A program made the position numbers and the translations under genes. From Strix aluco (taxonomy: Eukaryota; Chordata; Aves; Strigiformes; Strigidae), in the NCBI RefSeq assembly GCF_031877795.1, contig NC_133955.1, positions 2,418,001-2,482,000 on the forward strand: a stretch of DNA of 64,000 nt. Direction: 5' to 3'. The notes under the pieces were generated by a model. The model saw nothing but the letters and a program-made list of their open reading frames with translations. It was not told the DNA's origin and searched no databases. This document shows positions 40,901 through 49,049 of the stretch, piece after piece. Within the stretch, counting starts at the first letter, position 1. Each line of letters starts with the position of its first letter.

Positions 40901-42290
40901 TATTTCCAGATGTTATTCCTGGACTGTGCTTCTTTTCCCGGTCCTGTTGCTACACTACATGCTTAATCTACAAGATCTCGAGCTTAGAAAATTTTCTTCC
41001 TGAGGCTGGCCCAGATTCAAATCAGATTCATTTCACTGACCAGATGCAACAATCTGGGACGCTTTCACATGCCCTGCTAAATTCTCAATCAGTCTTAGAT
41101 AGCAACAGGTTTCCCAATATTAAAGGGTAGCAATTTCACATGCTCCCTTACATTCCTGTTCATTTACACAGCGACAGCAAAAGCTACGGATGAAACACAG
41201 CACATGTTTCTAGACAGGCAAGGCTTTACCACTCTGAAGCTAACTTCTGCGATCACTTTTGTATGATCTTCTGCACATTTGGATGAATATTAATAGAATC
41301 TACGTCGCTTATCTGAGATGCGGGCACTCTGGTCTCTGCAAAGGCTGTCAAAGAGCAGTTTGGGGAGTTTCAAGGCAACTCCGATAGAACACAAACACAG
41401 AAGCTGACGAGACGCTTCTGACCTTGCAAAAACCGCACCCCCCCCCGGGAAATTTTCGTAGAACTGCTGCAGTTTCAGCAGACCCCAAGCACAAAGTCAG
41501 AAGTTTTCCAAAAACTAATAAATTGGCCACCTAGTCAGGCTCGAGGCTCTGCCAGCCCAACGCTTTATTTTGCTAATTAAGCTACTTAATATCCCTGTGA
41601 GAACTCGGTACATCAAGCTGCTCGACTGGAATATGCTACCACGCTCCCCTCCAAACTAGGTCTCTGCTTCAGACACACGCTAAATATGCAGGAGGAGGCT
41701 CAGATCAAAGCTTTCTGTCATCGCTTTGTTTATAAACATCCCACTACTGGTGCCGCAGGTACCGCTCTGCCCTCCCCCTCTGCCAGCAGCAGGGGAAGCG
41801 TCTGAAATCGCGTCCCCCCCGCTCCGGGGCTGAGGAGGCGAGGGCAGAGCGAGCCCGTGTCCCCCCTCCCCCGGCCGCGGGAGCCTCTGTGGGGGCGCGG
41901 GGGAAGCCTCGCTCGGCGGCAGGCGAAGGGAAGGGACCGCCGGGCCGCCGCGCCCCCCGCCGGGCCCAGCTCCCCGCCGCCCCGAGCCCGGGCTGCCGGT
42001 ACCTGGTGCAGGGCTGTCAGCCCGTCCACGTTGGTGGTGTTGATGCGGGCGCCGCGGCCCAGCAGCCGCTTCACCTCCTCCGTGTCCCCGCTGGAGCAGG
42101 CGGCCAGGAAAACGGCGCCCTCCTCGAAGCGGACGCGGGACCCCCCGGCGCCGCGGTGCCGGCCCCGGCCGCCCCCCGCCGCCACCGGCTCCTGCTCCGT
42201 CAGGGAGCCCTTCCAGCGCCGCAGCTGCTCGGCCCGCCGCAGCCGCGCCGACTCGGCCCGCTTCCCGCCCAGGTGCTCCGGCTCCGACAT
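2357..42290 (-). CDS. PPP1R12B: PPP1R12B (MYPT2), exons 1-4 of a gene running off the left edge
   Basis: Joined coding sequence is complement(2357..2516, 5865..5983, 8064..8194, 42003..42290), 698 nt, with phases that join without a break. The product is the regulatory subunit that binds the PP1 delta catalytic subunit and directs it to myosin light chain in muscle. The N-terminus ([16 protein letters not shown]) is of MYPT2 type, unlike MYPT1, whose N-terminus is different. The PP1-docking motif RVRF is at residues 52-55. Ankyrin repeats follow at about 56-87, 89-120, 122-153 and from 216 on, with signatures [15 protein letters not shown] and [13 protein letters not shown]. The remaining ankyrin repeats and the C-terminal leucine-zipper part lie outside the window. 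The start at 42290 has G at -3 and agrees with the known N-terminus. Identification is by recalled family sequence and is very secure. Confidence 0.96.
3420..3690 (+). mobile_element. Very old CR1-like LINE 3' part
   Basis: The stretch around 3559-3640 (CCCACTACCACAGGATGTTG, then AAGGATTAGACAAATTTGTA) resembles the 3' end of ORF2 in old reptile and bird CR1 families, where a Trp-Asn-x-Leu-Pro motif is followed by a Phe-Lys-x-x-Leu-Asp stretch. It is heavily mutated and the borders are guesses. Confidence 0.45.
4748..5100 (-). mobile_element. CR1 LINE 3' region, diverged
   Basis: Two blocks match the CR1 tail in minus orientation. At about 4755-4870 there are the 'CCTGCTCAAAGGACGG' and 'AATGATGGAGATCCCAC' signatures. 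At about 5005-5098 there are 'GAGTCTGGCTCCACTGCCTC' and 'AATTAGATCCCCCCGTC', which correspond to the middle of the ORF2 C-terminal region. A TG/TA microsatellite sits between the blocks, where it has replaced part of the element. The octamer end is lost. Confidence 0.75.
4914..4945. repeat. TG/TA dinucleotide microsatellite
   Basis: A run of alternating TGTGTG, TATGTG and TATATA steps, about 32 bp, lying between two CR1-matching blocks. It has probably grown from the short repeats in the damaged element. Slippage could make its length variable. Confidence 0.85.
5865..5983 (-). CDS. PPP1R12B: PPP1R12B coding exon 3
   Basis: 119 bp, starting with the last base of Glu140 after TGTAG and ending with the first base of Gly180 at ACAAG|GTAAAT. 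It encodes [20 protein letters not shown] to LLLEQVKKQ, which is the end of ankyrin repeat 3 and the degenerate fourth repeat typical of MYPT proteins ([12 protein letters not shown]). The phase fits both neighbouring exons exactly. Confidence 0.94.
5984..8063 (-). other. PPP1R12B: PPP1R12B intron 2
   Basis: 2,080 bp with a consensus donor (GTGAGT at 8063) and acceptor (AG at 5985-5984). AT-rich, with T and A runs at about 6247-6285. The 144-codon minus-strand open frame at 6348-6782 has low-complexity, Phe/Leu-rich content and no start or splice context, so I treat it as chance. No repeat is recognised. Confidence 0.85.
8064..8194 (-). CDS. PPP1R12B: PPP1R12B coding exon 2
   Basis: 131 bp encoding residues 97-139 and two bases of codon 140 ([12 protein letters not shown] through GYLNIA). 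This is the end of ankyrin repeat 2 and most of repeat 3. The acceptor is preceded by a long pyrimidine tract (on the minus strand, about 8195-8260) and CCTCAG. The donor is GCAGA|GTGAGT, giving phase 2, and the next exon supplies the last base of Glu140. The sequence is nearly that of mammalian MYPT2 as I recall it, apart from HAVAS in place of HAAAS. Confidence 0.95.
9624..9659. repeat. Perfect 14-bp inverted repeat with 8-nt loop
   Basis: GTTCACAAGTAGCC at 9624-9637 and its exact reverse complement GGCTACTTGTGAAC at 9646-9659, separated by ATGAAAAA. Directly beside it, at 9662-9679, is a second small hairpin (TAAAAGC / GCTTTTA). It is too short for a typical microRNA precursor and no function is known to me. 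Confidence 0.9.
10246..10470 (-). mobile_element. CR1 LINE 3' end, old
   Basis: Contains the CR1 tail signatures in minus orientation: AGATCATCTGGTCCAACCCC at 10249-10268, then 'CAGGTTGCTCAGGGCCTGCTC' around 10300 and 'GGATGGAGACTCCACAGCC' around 10350. The terminal octamers and the first part of the tail are missing or mutated. Truncated toward the right. Confidence 0.8.
11722..11794. repeat. Inverted repeat overlapping a 27-bp-period direct repeat
   Basis: CTTAATGGAT (11722-11731) and ATCCATTAAG (11746-11755) form a perfect 10-bp inverted repeat with a 14-nt loop. TGTATTCTTTAATA occurs at 11731-11744 and again at 11758-11771, with a weaker third copy at 11781-11794. AT-rich, and probably local slippage or duplication. 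Confidence 0.85.
12291..13162 (-). mobile_element. CR1 LINE, 5'-truncated, about 0.87 kb
   Basis: Begins at its 3' end with CACAGAATCACAGAATCACC (octamer type ATTCTGTG) and extends through the 3' UTR into the C-terminal third of ORF2 (reverse transcriptase). Minus-strand translation shows CR1 signatures such as [40 protein letters not shown] and [15 protein letters not shown]. Frameshifts and stops make it inactive. The 5' truncation at about 13162 is typical of LINE insertion. It shares a 161-bp identical block with the copy at 16.2 kb. Confidence 0.95.
14980..15039. repeat. Perfect 30-bp tandem duplication
   Basis: Two identical 30-bp units, 14980-15009 and 15010-15039, each starting GACCGAAGGGTTCAG and ending CCAAGGATCAA. 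No mismatch between copies, so the event is recent or the copy number is still changing. Confidence 0.95.
16151..16685 (-). mobile_element. CR1 LINE, 5'-truncated, about 0.53 kb
   Basis: Same subfamily and orientation as the 12.3-kb copy. The minus strand keeps an open frame of about 147 codons (16678-16235) covering the ORF2 C-terminus, with the signatures [47 protein letters not shown] and [18 protein letters not shown]. The 3' tail at the left reads CACAGAATAACAGAATCATC. The intact frame and close match to the other copy mark it as one of the younger insertions here. Confidence 0.95.
17611..17658. repeat. Perfect 24-bp tandem duplication
   Basis: Two identical 24-bp units, 17611-17634 and 17635-17658, each beginning CAAACCAAGCACACC. 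Lies in unique intron sequence. Confidence 0.95.
24690..25320 (+). mobile_element. Ancient CR1-family LINE, reverse-transcriptase part
   Basis: Broken open frames on the plus strand follow the order of the CR1 reverse transcriptase. They show a segment like [13 protein letters not shown] (24.9 kb, where active families have KFADDT), then [16 protein letters not shown] (24.98 kb, the counterpart of WQMKFNVDKCKVMH), then material matching the thumb region to about 25.32 kb. This matches the old CR1 type that is common in turtles and crocodilians and survives in birds only as worn fragments. Identification rests on remembered family sequence. Confidence 0.72.
26490..26720 (+). mobile_element. 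Ancient CR1-like ORF2 3' end
   Basis: Plus-strand translation reads [19 protein letters not shown], then [16 protein letters not shown]. This corresponds to the CR1 ORF2 C-terminal pattern of a basic stretch, Phe-rich block, W-x-x-LP-x-EV and a Ser-Leu end. Its position and orientation suggest it may be the 3' continuation of the element at 24.7 kb, separated by about 1.2 kb of other sequence. Confidence 0.55.
28230..29420 (-). mobile_element. Ancient CR1-family LINE, about 1.2 kb
   Basis: Read on the minus strand, it contains in order a reverse-transcriptase motif-A-like stretch [14 protein letters not shown] (about 29136-29180) and then further RT and C-terminal regions. On the plus strand, landmarks such as 'ACCTTGTCAAAAGCATTTTGG' (about 29142) and 'TTTTGAGATGGCAGAAAGGA' (about 28580) match the old reptile/bird CR1 type in reverse. 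A T-run at about 28572-28586 has expanded inside it. Too mutated to be active. Confidence 0.78.
32100..32900 (+). mobile_element. Degraded CR1 ORF2, reverse-transcriptase part
   Basis: Broken plus-strand frames follow the CR1 reverse transcriptase: [11 protein letters not shown] (fingers), a Phe-Asp-Thr-Ile step at about 32381 (motif A position), TKSSWQLIT and LGPI (motif B region), then [14 protein letters not shown] at about 32617-32660 where active copies have FADDTKLGG, and finally [20 protein letters not shown]. The second catalytic Asp of motif C is Gly here, and stops occur in every section. Neither the 3' tail nor the octamers are attached. Confidence 0.82.
42003..42290 (-). CDS. PPP1R12B: PPP1R12B coding exon 1
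   Basis: Encodes residues 1-96, from the initiator ATG (42290-42288) to ALHQ, and ends in phase 0 at CAG|GTACC. It contains a basic helix-like stretch (residues 10-27), a Gly/Arg-rich linker (36-51), the PP1-binding RVRF motif (52-55) and the first ankyrin repeat ([10 protein letters not shown] at 60-69). Residue 82 is Arg in GARIN, where the family normally has Asp (GADIN). The exon lies inside a CpG island, so several longer open frames overlap it by chance. Confidence 0.95.
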
Positions 42291-42357
42291 CGCCGCCGCC
42301 GCACTGAGGCGCAGGGAGCGCGCCGCTGCTCAGCCGGGAGCGGGGCGCAGCGCCCCC

Positions 42358-42368
42358 GCCGCCATCTT
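42358..42368 (-). promoter_or_regulatory. YY1-type element AAGATGGCGGC
   Basis: The minus strand reads AAGATGGCGGC, the long YY1 consensus, 68 bp upstream of the PPP1R12B start codon. Such elements usually sit at or just downstream of a transcription start and set its position, so it is a hint that PPP1R12B transcription starts close by. It also contributes the ATG of a short upstream open frame. Confidence 0.7.
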
Positions 42369-42417
42369 CGCTACGCCCCCGCCGCCGCCGCCGCGCCCGC
42401 GCCGCCCGCGCCCCGCG

Positions 42418-42436
42418 GCATCCCGGGACATGTAGT
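42418..42436 (-). promoter_or_regulatory. ZNF143/THAP11-type element
   Basis: The minus strand reads ACTACATGTCCCGGGATGC, close to the known ACTACAnnTCCCrGmATGC site over its whole length. About 130 bp upstream of the PPP1R12B start codon. Known sites of this kind recruit ZNF143 and THAP11/HCFC1 at CpG promoters. Confidence 0.7.
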
Positions 42437-42522
42437 TCCCGCGGGCGGCGCCGCACCTGCCCCCGCGGGGCGGACACGGCTCCCGGCGGCCCCCGCGGCG
42501 GCCGCACCTGGGCGCGACCCGG

Positions 42523-42536
42523 ACTACAGCTCCCAG
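42523..42536 (+). promoter_or_regulatory. Second ZNF143/THAP11-type element, opposite strand
   Basis: The plus strand reads ACTACAGCTCCCAG, a perfect core match but without the downstream ATGC part. It faces the opposite way from the element at 42418-42436 and lies 87 bp from it. Confidence 0.65.
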
Positions 42537-45500
42537 CGGCCACCGCGCGCGGGCCGGCCCCGCCCCTCCGCCCGCCATGGCCGCGCCCTGCCGGCCGCGC
42601 GGGGCTGCTGCGCCTGGCGCCGGGAGCCCGCACCCGCCCGGCCGTGCCCTGTCTGCGCGCCGGGGCGGCCCGCGGTGCCCGTGGCGGGGCCTGTGGTGAC
42701 GGGGCGGCCGGGGAGAATGGCTGAACCAGAAGAGCCCCCCCCGGGCCAACGCCGGCAGGTCTGGCTGCCCCTCCGGCCCGCGCCGTTGCCGGTGAGGCGT
42801 CCCGGAGGACGCTGAGCTTCCGGAGAGGCGGTTTCCCGCTTTTCCCGTAGTTAAACCTGGAGCCCGGCCGTCCCCAGGAGCTGCGAGCGAGGGGCAGCGC
42901 TCTGAGGGGACGCAGCCCCCCGCGCCGGGCTTGCAGCCGCCGGGCCCAGCGGGTCGCCGTCCTGCAGCGGCCCGCGGGGGGGGCGATGTGCGGGCCGGAG
43001 GCTGCCCCCGCCCAGCTCTGCCTGCTGCAGCCGGACCAAACGCGAACCTTGGCGGAGATGTTTGGGTTGGCTTCGCTGCGCCTTCTCGGAGCCCCCTCTC
43101 GTGGCTGGAGCGGCCGGCTCCGCACCCCGCGGTGCCCGCCTGGTTCTGCGCTGTGAAGGGGCTGAGGATCCCTCGCTCCCGGCAGGCAGTTTTCATTCTG
43201 AGTGGAGGGGCTGCCCGTCTTCTTCGGGTTATTTTGTGGTATCAAGCTGCCAAGCAGAGGATTTGCTTCAAATTGTTCCTTAGAGGAATCGCAGAACGAG
43301 CACACCGCTAAATGATCAGTGACAATCCCCCAGACCAGATGGCATTTGCTCATTAGTCTTAACAAAAAAACCCAGCAGTTTTCAACAGAGTTCCAGGGAA
43401 AACCCCAGGAACTGCGGTGCAGTGTATCTATCTGATATCCCCAGCGTGCTAGTTATTAGGAACCACTCTAATGAACAGAGTTAGGGGCCACATTAAGGGC
43501 TATTAAATATTCATAGCAATGCAGATCATGGTTCATTAGCAGTCTAAAATCGCAAAACTGGAGTTAGGAGTTACTAGTGTAGAAGAAGAGCCACAAGGAA
43601 GAGGGCTTCACACAACGCACGGTTTAGTGTGAACCTCCTGGCAGCAGGGCAGTAAGGATACGAGCTGTCGAGGTGGGTTTAAAAGCAACAGGACAAATTA
43701 ATGGCAGTAAATCAATCAAGAGTCATAAATACAAAGCTGCCGTCCTCGGTTGAGAAAGGCTGCGGGTTGCTGGAGGCTGGGATCCCTCAGCACACGCTCC
43801 TGGCTCCTGCAAGAGATGGGGTGTGTGCTGGGTCATGCTCAGCGTGACCAGCTATCGCCTTCCCATGCTTCATGTTGCATTCTTCCCAGCGGGATCGGTT
43901 ATTCATGATGACAAGTGTGCTGGGTCCATGCTGCACCGGGCCTGGAGCTCCTTAACTTTGCATCTCTTGCTTCAAGAATTTAATTACTTCTGGCTGCGTG
44001 CCAGGCTGATGTGAGCCTTAGCTCTTGCACAGAGTGATGGGCACAGCCACGTTAGCGGTTTTGTGAGCGCCTTCCCTATCTGCAAGGTGATAACAGGGCA
44101 GGAGGCCGTCCCATTTCCCCCTGCGACTGACAAGACACCCCATGCTCCTATGAAAACTTCTGGATTGAGGCTATCAACCATTTATATTTTTAAAACATGC
44201 CTTTTATTTTCCTGACAGGAATTTTACCCAGGCATATTTGGAGAGTTTTCTGCATTTGTCTAGGATTCCTGGACATCTGACTAAGCTTCTGGATGCCGAA
44301 AAGTCCTGCACAGCCACATCTCATGAGAACTGGCTGTAAATCACACAAACAGTGATCCCAAAACTTCTGGGGTGCAGAGCTGCTTTGCACACGCACAGGT
44401 TTGCGTGTGTCCCCGGCCCGTGGGATGCCCTCTGCACGCCGGTGGGTCAGTCCGGTGCCTTCCTGGAAACGTCGGCTGTCGTGAGCTTTCTGCAAACAGC
44501 CTCCACTCTGTAGCAATCACAGCCAGAAGGATGGCAGCCCCGTTCCAGATCTGACTTCTCTTGAAAATGAAATATATCCCCAGACCAAAAAAAAAAAAAA
44601 ATTTTGGCCAGAAGAGGAGACTGTTGTCTGTGACTACAAGCTTCTTGCCATCCTTCCGACATCTCAGACACCCCGGATCCCTGACACGTGTCACTGCAGT
44701 CCCATCTCTGCTTTCCTATGTTCTATTCCTTCAAATTCAGTCCAGTTCTGGCCTTCCTTCTATTTCAGCAGTGTGTTTCTGAACAAAAATTCATTATTCC
44801 AGGTCTCTTCCCAAGATGATCAACGTGAGAACGCATGGCTCAGCAGTACATCTCCCAGATCCTGAGCAAAAACCATGTCTGTGTGCTCCCAGCAGCTAAT
44901 ATCTTTAAGTACCAGTTTCCTTCTTTTCAGTCTCTCTCTGAATTTCCTTTAACTGCTCTATTACAAAGAACTGCTTTATTTGTAAAATGAAATGACTTTC
45001 TGGAAGGGTCTAGATTTGTTCTTCTTACCTCTGCCAGCAGCGTGTTTGTCTGAAGTTAAAAAAATAAAAACTCCTACATCCCTTTATGTTCACTGAAAAA
45101 TAATTTTACACCAGAGAGTGCCGTGGTAGATCCACGCAGGAATGGGACAGCCTGTGAACCCTGCTCTGAAGATTTTGATGGCCCTGACATTATCCCGTGA
45201 ATACTACTGGGTTTGTTTCGAGCCCTTAACAGTATTTTTGATGTCTTGATTGGTTTTGGTCACTCCTTTTGGCCCCTCTGCTGCCAACCCAGGACACTGT
45301 TTGACTTAACCCCTTGGTGTGACCATTCCCACGCACCCACCCGTGTGGGACCCCGGCACGTTTAAACCGCACCCTCGTGTGCAGATTACCCTGTGGGAAA
45401 CCGAGCAGGCGCTTCAGTCTTTTTGGAAATAAAACTGGAGCGGGTCAAATTCCCAGTTAGCCCACTGACCTGGCTCGGGAAGCTGGGAGACGTGCGGAGC

Positions 45501-46014
45501 GGGGGGAGCCTCGCAGCCTTTCCCACTCCCACGTCGCCGGTGCAACACTAGATGGCGTGGGGACCCACGGCACCGCTCCGCCGCCGTCCGGGCGCCCGCA
45601 GCCGGGGCCCTAAACCGAAAACTTCTGCTCTCCTGCACCCCTGGGCCTGCCGGGTGCTGCTGGGGAGATGGGGAGGCTTGCGGCAAGCGGAGGGGAATGG
45701 ACAGCCGAAGCCAGCCCTGTGGTGCACAGTCCGAGAGAGGCACGGCTGCCGCGTGGGGAAGACACTGGGAAGTGAGATGTGGCAAATTTTGGACCCTCGA
45801 CGCCCCCCAAAAGATTAGAGAGTGTCCCTCTGTCAGATGGCAAGGCATCCCACCGTCCGTGCTGGGGAGGGGACAGGCCTGGGCCGCGCTCACTCCCTGC
45901 GGATGGCGTTATGTCCTTCACAAGCCTGGTCTCCTCCTCCAGCCCCCTCCAGAGCAAACACTCAGAGCAAAGCCCAGAGCTGGGGTTTGCAGCAGTGGAC
46001 CCTGAACTGGTCCC

Positions 46015-46573
46015 CGCTCTCCAGAAGAGATGTGGCCAGGCTGGAGAAGGTCCAGAGGAGGGCCACAAAGGTGATCAGGGAACTGGGAAGCCACAAACAT
46101 GATCAAGGGACTGGGAAGCTACAGAGATGATCAGGGGACTGGGAAGTCACAGAGATGATCAGGGGACTGGGAAGCCTGCTGTATGAGGAAAGGCTGAGAG
46201 AATTGGGTTTGTTCAGCCTGAGAAGAGAAGGCTTAGGGGAGACCTTATCACCGTGTTCCAGTTTAAAGGGTGGCTACAAAGAAGATGGAGACTCCCTTTT
46301 TACAAGGAGTTACATGGAGAAGATGAGGGGTGATGGGTACAAGTTATTCTTGGGGAGATTCTGATTGGACACAGGAGGAAAATGATTCACAATGAGAACA
46401 ATCAGCCACTGGAATAATCTCCCCAGTGGTGGGAAGTGGTGGATTCCCCAACACTGGACACTTTTAAGATTCATCTGGAAAAAGTGCTGGGCCATCTTGT
46501 CTAGAGTGTGCTTTTGCCAGAAAGGTTGGAATCCCTGAGGTCCCTTCCAAGCGGGTATTCTATGATTCTATGA
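46015..46573 (+). mobile_element. CR1 LINE 3' part with internal 28-bp tandem expansion
   Basis: Plus-strand translation gives LEKVQRRATKVIRELGS, YEERLRELGLFSLRREGL and further ORF2 C-terminal matches. The element ends with TATTCTATGATTCTATGA at 46556-46573, the octamer type ATTCTATG. It is 5'-truncated at about 46015. Three and a half extra-like units of 28 bp interrupt the coding part at 46073-46176. Confidence 0.9.
46073..46176. repeat. 28-bp tandem repeat inside CR1, 3.7 copies
   Basis: Units start at 46073, 46101, 46129 and 46157, each reading GATCAGGGRACTGGGAAG with small differences. The last is partial and flows back into normal CR1 sequence. CR1 elements have one copy at this place, so three units (84 bp) were added. 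Confidence 0.92.
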
Positions 46574-49049
46574 ATTTTGGGATGCAGGGACCTTTTCTGA
46601 AGCTGTCAGTCAGCTTTTAATACACCCACTCCACTTCCTCTGGAGAAAAGGGGTATGGGAGCCTCCGAAACCTGACAGCCCCTGCCTCAGACCTGTGGGA
46701 AGCCAACTGGCGGGGGCAGGTCCCTCCAAGTCTGCCGGAGCCTGGCATTTGCAGCACCATCTCAAGCGCCCTGTGTTAGACACAGCCTGAGTCATCTGGC
46801 AGAGGTTTCCCAACCTCCAGGGGAAAGGCTGCTCATCCCTGCGTGCTGTGGTGATGGCAGCTCTGGGGTATGTCTCTAACACTCTACAAGGCCTTAGGGA
46901 ACCCTGTGGAGGGTCCGTGGCCATCATGGCCAACTGCAGTGGGTGATGTCAAGGGGCTCATGTCACCATCCTCTTCAGAAGGTGCCAATGTGCATCGTGG
47001 CAACTGGTAATGCCCCACTCAGTAATACAGCTGTACCCCGTTAACTAAGACCCACACGTTCTCTTCAGCGGGGCCCTGAACGCCCGGTTAATATGTTCCT
47101 AATGCCACCCATTCCTAATGTGCCTAGCTGATGAGGTGACCTGCTGTGCTCTGAGCTGTTGGATGGGCCATGCCCAGCAAGACTGGGTCCTTCAGGTCAC
47201 CTCTGCCCTGCTGTCCATGCTTGGTCAGGGGCTGGTTCCCCCAGCAAGTGATGGCCATTCGTGCCCACTGTGCACACCCGGCATGGCAGCGTGGCTCCTC
47301 TCCCACTTGCATCCTGGTTCTCTGTGACAAAAGCCTGCCCTGCACACAGGACGTGAGCAGCGCGACCCCTTCCTGTGTTCCAGGCCTTGGTTCAGCACCA
47401 AGAATTTCTTATCCAGAGTTCAGGGCAAAATTACTGTCAAATCTAATGCCAGAGTTTTCCAGGTCCAAAGGAAGCACCTCCCTGCCGCTGCCCTCCCAGC
47501 CCTCCTCCCTTCCTCCCAGTTTCGGTAATGCACTCCAGCAGCCGGAGCAGCCTGGGCTCCTCAGCGCTCCTGCAAACAGGCTGCCTGCCCTAGGTGAGCC
47601 GCTGTGGCTCAGGAGAGGAGCATGGGTGGGAGGGGTCCCATGAGCCCCAGAGAGCAGTAGACAGCCTCTGAGTGCCAGCTGCCTTTTTTCTTTCATGCCT
47701 ACTTGCATTTTTCAAGTACAAAAAGCCCAGCCTAGGCAAGAGAAACTAAATAGAAGCTTTTGCTAACTGCATCTTGGCCTGGCTTGACAATCCTGTCCAT
47801 GAACACAGCAACTGGGGGCACTGGAGCATCCAGCTTCTCTCCATCCTCACCTACTACGGCGGCTGGAAGATCCTCATGGAGCACAGATGCTTCAGGGACA
47901 CCCAGGGCAGAGGCTCAGGGTGGAACACAGCTACAGACACCAGCAAAACTGTTCCTTTCTCCTGGCTTCCCCTCCCAGACCTCCCTGTGGAGCTTCTCCT
48001 GGAAGGGGCTGCCTTTTGCTGGCCTCCAAGTCCAGGTGATGGAGCATTGATGGACTGACTCTTCTTTGAATCTTCCAGGACACCAAAAAAGCCTGAGAAA
48101 GGGAAAATCCTTTCTCTGTCTAGTGCCACCTGGTTCCTGTTCCCTGTGTGGGGTTTGCTGAGGATCCGGGAGGGTGTCCTGCTGTCCTGTTACAGCCAGC
48201 TTCCACGAGCAGAGGAGGAGTGCCCGCAGATCCAAGTGGGTGTTTGCCAGAGGGATGGAGAGTGGGAGTTTGTACCCCAGCAAGCTGAGAATCAGGCAGG
48301 GACAAGCTCATAAGGGAACGTCCAGACACAAACTGGGACTGCAGAGTCCTGCCTGGGGGTCGGAGCACGCAGCAGCCATCAGTGTTTGACAGACAGTTCG
48401 GTGCTGTGTCACACTGCAGGGCTTGCACGTGGACTGCCCTTGGCTTTTCATGGTGGAAACAGCATTACCTGGAGCCTTAACGTTTTTTATAAGGTCCTGG
48501 GCCTTCTCGGGCTCCTGTGTTGTATAGAAACACACAGGAAAAAAATGGGAATAGCAGCTTTGTAGCCCAGCAGCCACATTTGTAGCCCTGCGGCACACTC
48601 TCTGTGGGCTGCTCCTGGGACGTTAGGGCACGGAGGGCACTAATGTGTGGTGTGAGGGTACGGCAGGGTCAGTGGGACATCAGGGAGGTGGAGGCTGTAT
48701 CTCTGCTCCTGCAGACTCCGAGGTTACACAGCGCCTGTAGTGCTTTGACCTTTTCACTGCCCCGAGCCCTCCCTTCGCAGCTCTGCGACCTGCCATCCAG
48801 CTGCCATCCAGCTGTGCTGGAAGCGTTTTCCCACCGCCCCTGCCACAGCCGTTCCCTGGCAGTTTCGTGCTGTCCCCGTGTCCCCGCACCCACGATAGCA
48901 CCGTGGTGGTGGGTTCCCACGCGAAGCCGTTGCCAAAGAGTCGCTCCTGGCCACCCTGTTCTCTACACCTTCCCTTGCAACTTTGATTTGATTTTAGAGG
49001 AAAACGTTGACCTTAACAAAATACCGACTGATGGCACATACGCTTGGCA

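Larger units (their letters stand above)
8195..42002 (-). other. PPP1R12B: PPP1R12B intron 1 (33.8 kb)
   Basis: Runs from the donor GTACC at 42002 to the acceptor AG at 8196-8195. It holds CR1 pieces at about 10.25, 12.3, 16.15, 24.7, 26.4, 28.2 and 32.1 kb, each listed separately. It also has short perfect duplications (14980, 17611) and hairpins (9624, 11722). The stretches 8.2-10.2, 13.2-16.1, 16.7-24.7, 29.4-32.1 and 32.9-42.0 kb contain no exon or RNA gene that I can support, only short open frames without splice or codon support. Large first introns of this kind often carry enhancers, but I cannot point to one here. Confidence 0.85.
41800..43170. promoter_or_regulatory. PPP1R12B: CpG-island promoter of PPP1R12B
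   Basis: About 1.4 kb of very GC-rich, CpG-dense sequence covering exon 1, the 5' UTR and upstream DNA, against AT-rich flanks. No TATA box is evident. It contains a YY1-type element and two ZNF143/THAP11-type elements, listed separately, which are common in bidirectional or housekeeping-type promoters. The transcription start is probably between about 42340 and 42550, but the sequence alone does not fix it. Confidence 0.85.

Noticed and set aside
41889..42815. 308-codon plus-strand open frame antisense to exon 1
   Set aside because: Shadow of the CpG island with no family likeness. Only the short 42717-42791 part was kept, as a low-confidence finding because of its start context and donor.
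41680..43365. 561-codon minus-strand open frame across the PPP1R12B CpG island
   Set aside because: It is in a different frame from the real exon 1. It consists of Ala/Gly/Pro/Arg-rich translation of GC-rich DNA, which lacks stops by composition.
47774..48058. Open frame with a Trp-rich stretch ending YYGGWKILMEH, briefly reminiscent of a BCL2-family BH2 region
   Set aside because: Only a Gly-Gly-Trp match, with no BH1 or BH3 and no helix pattern around it, and no splice or start codon that fits. Treated as chance.
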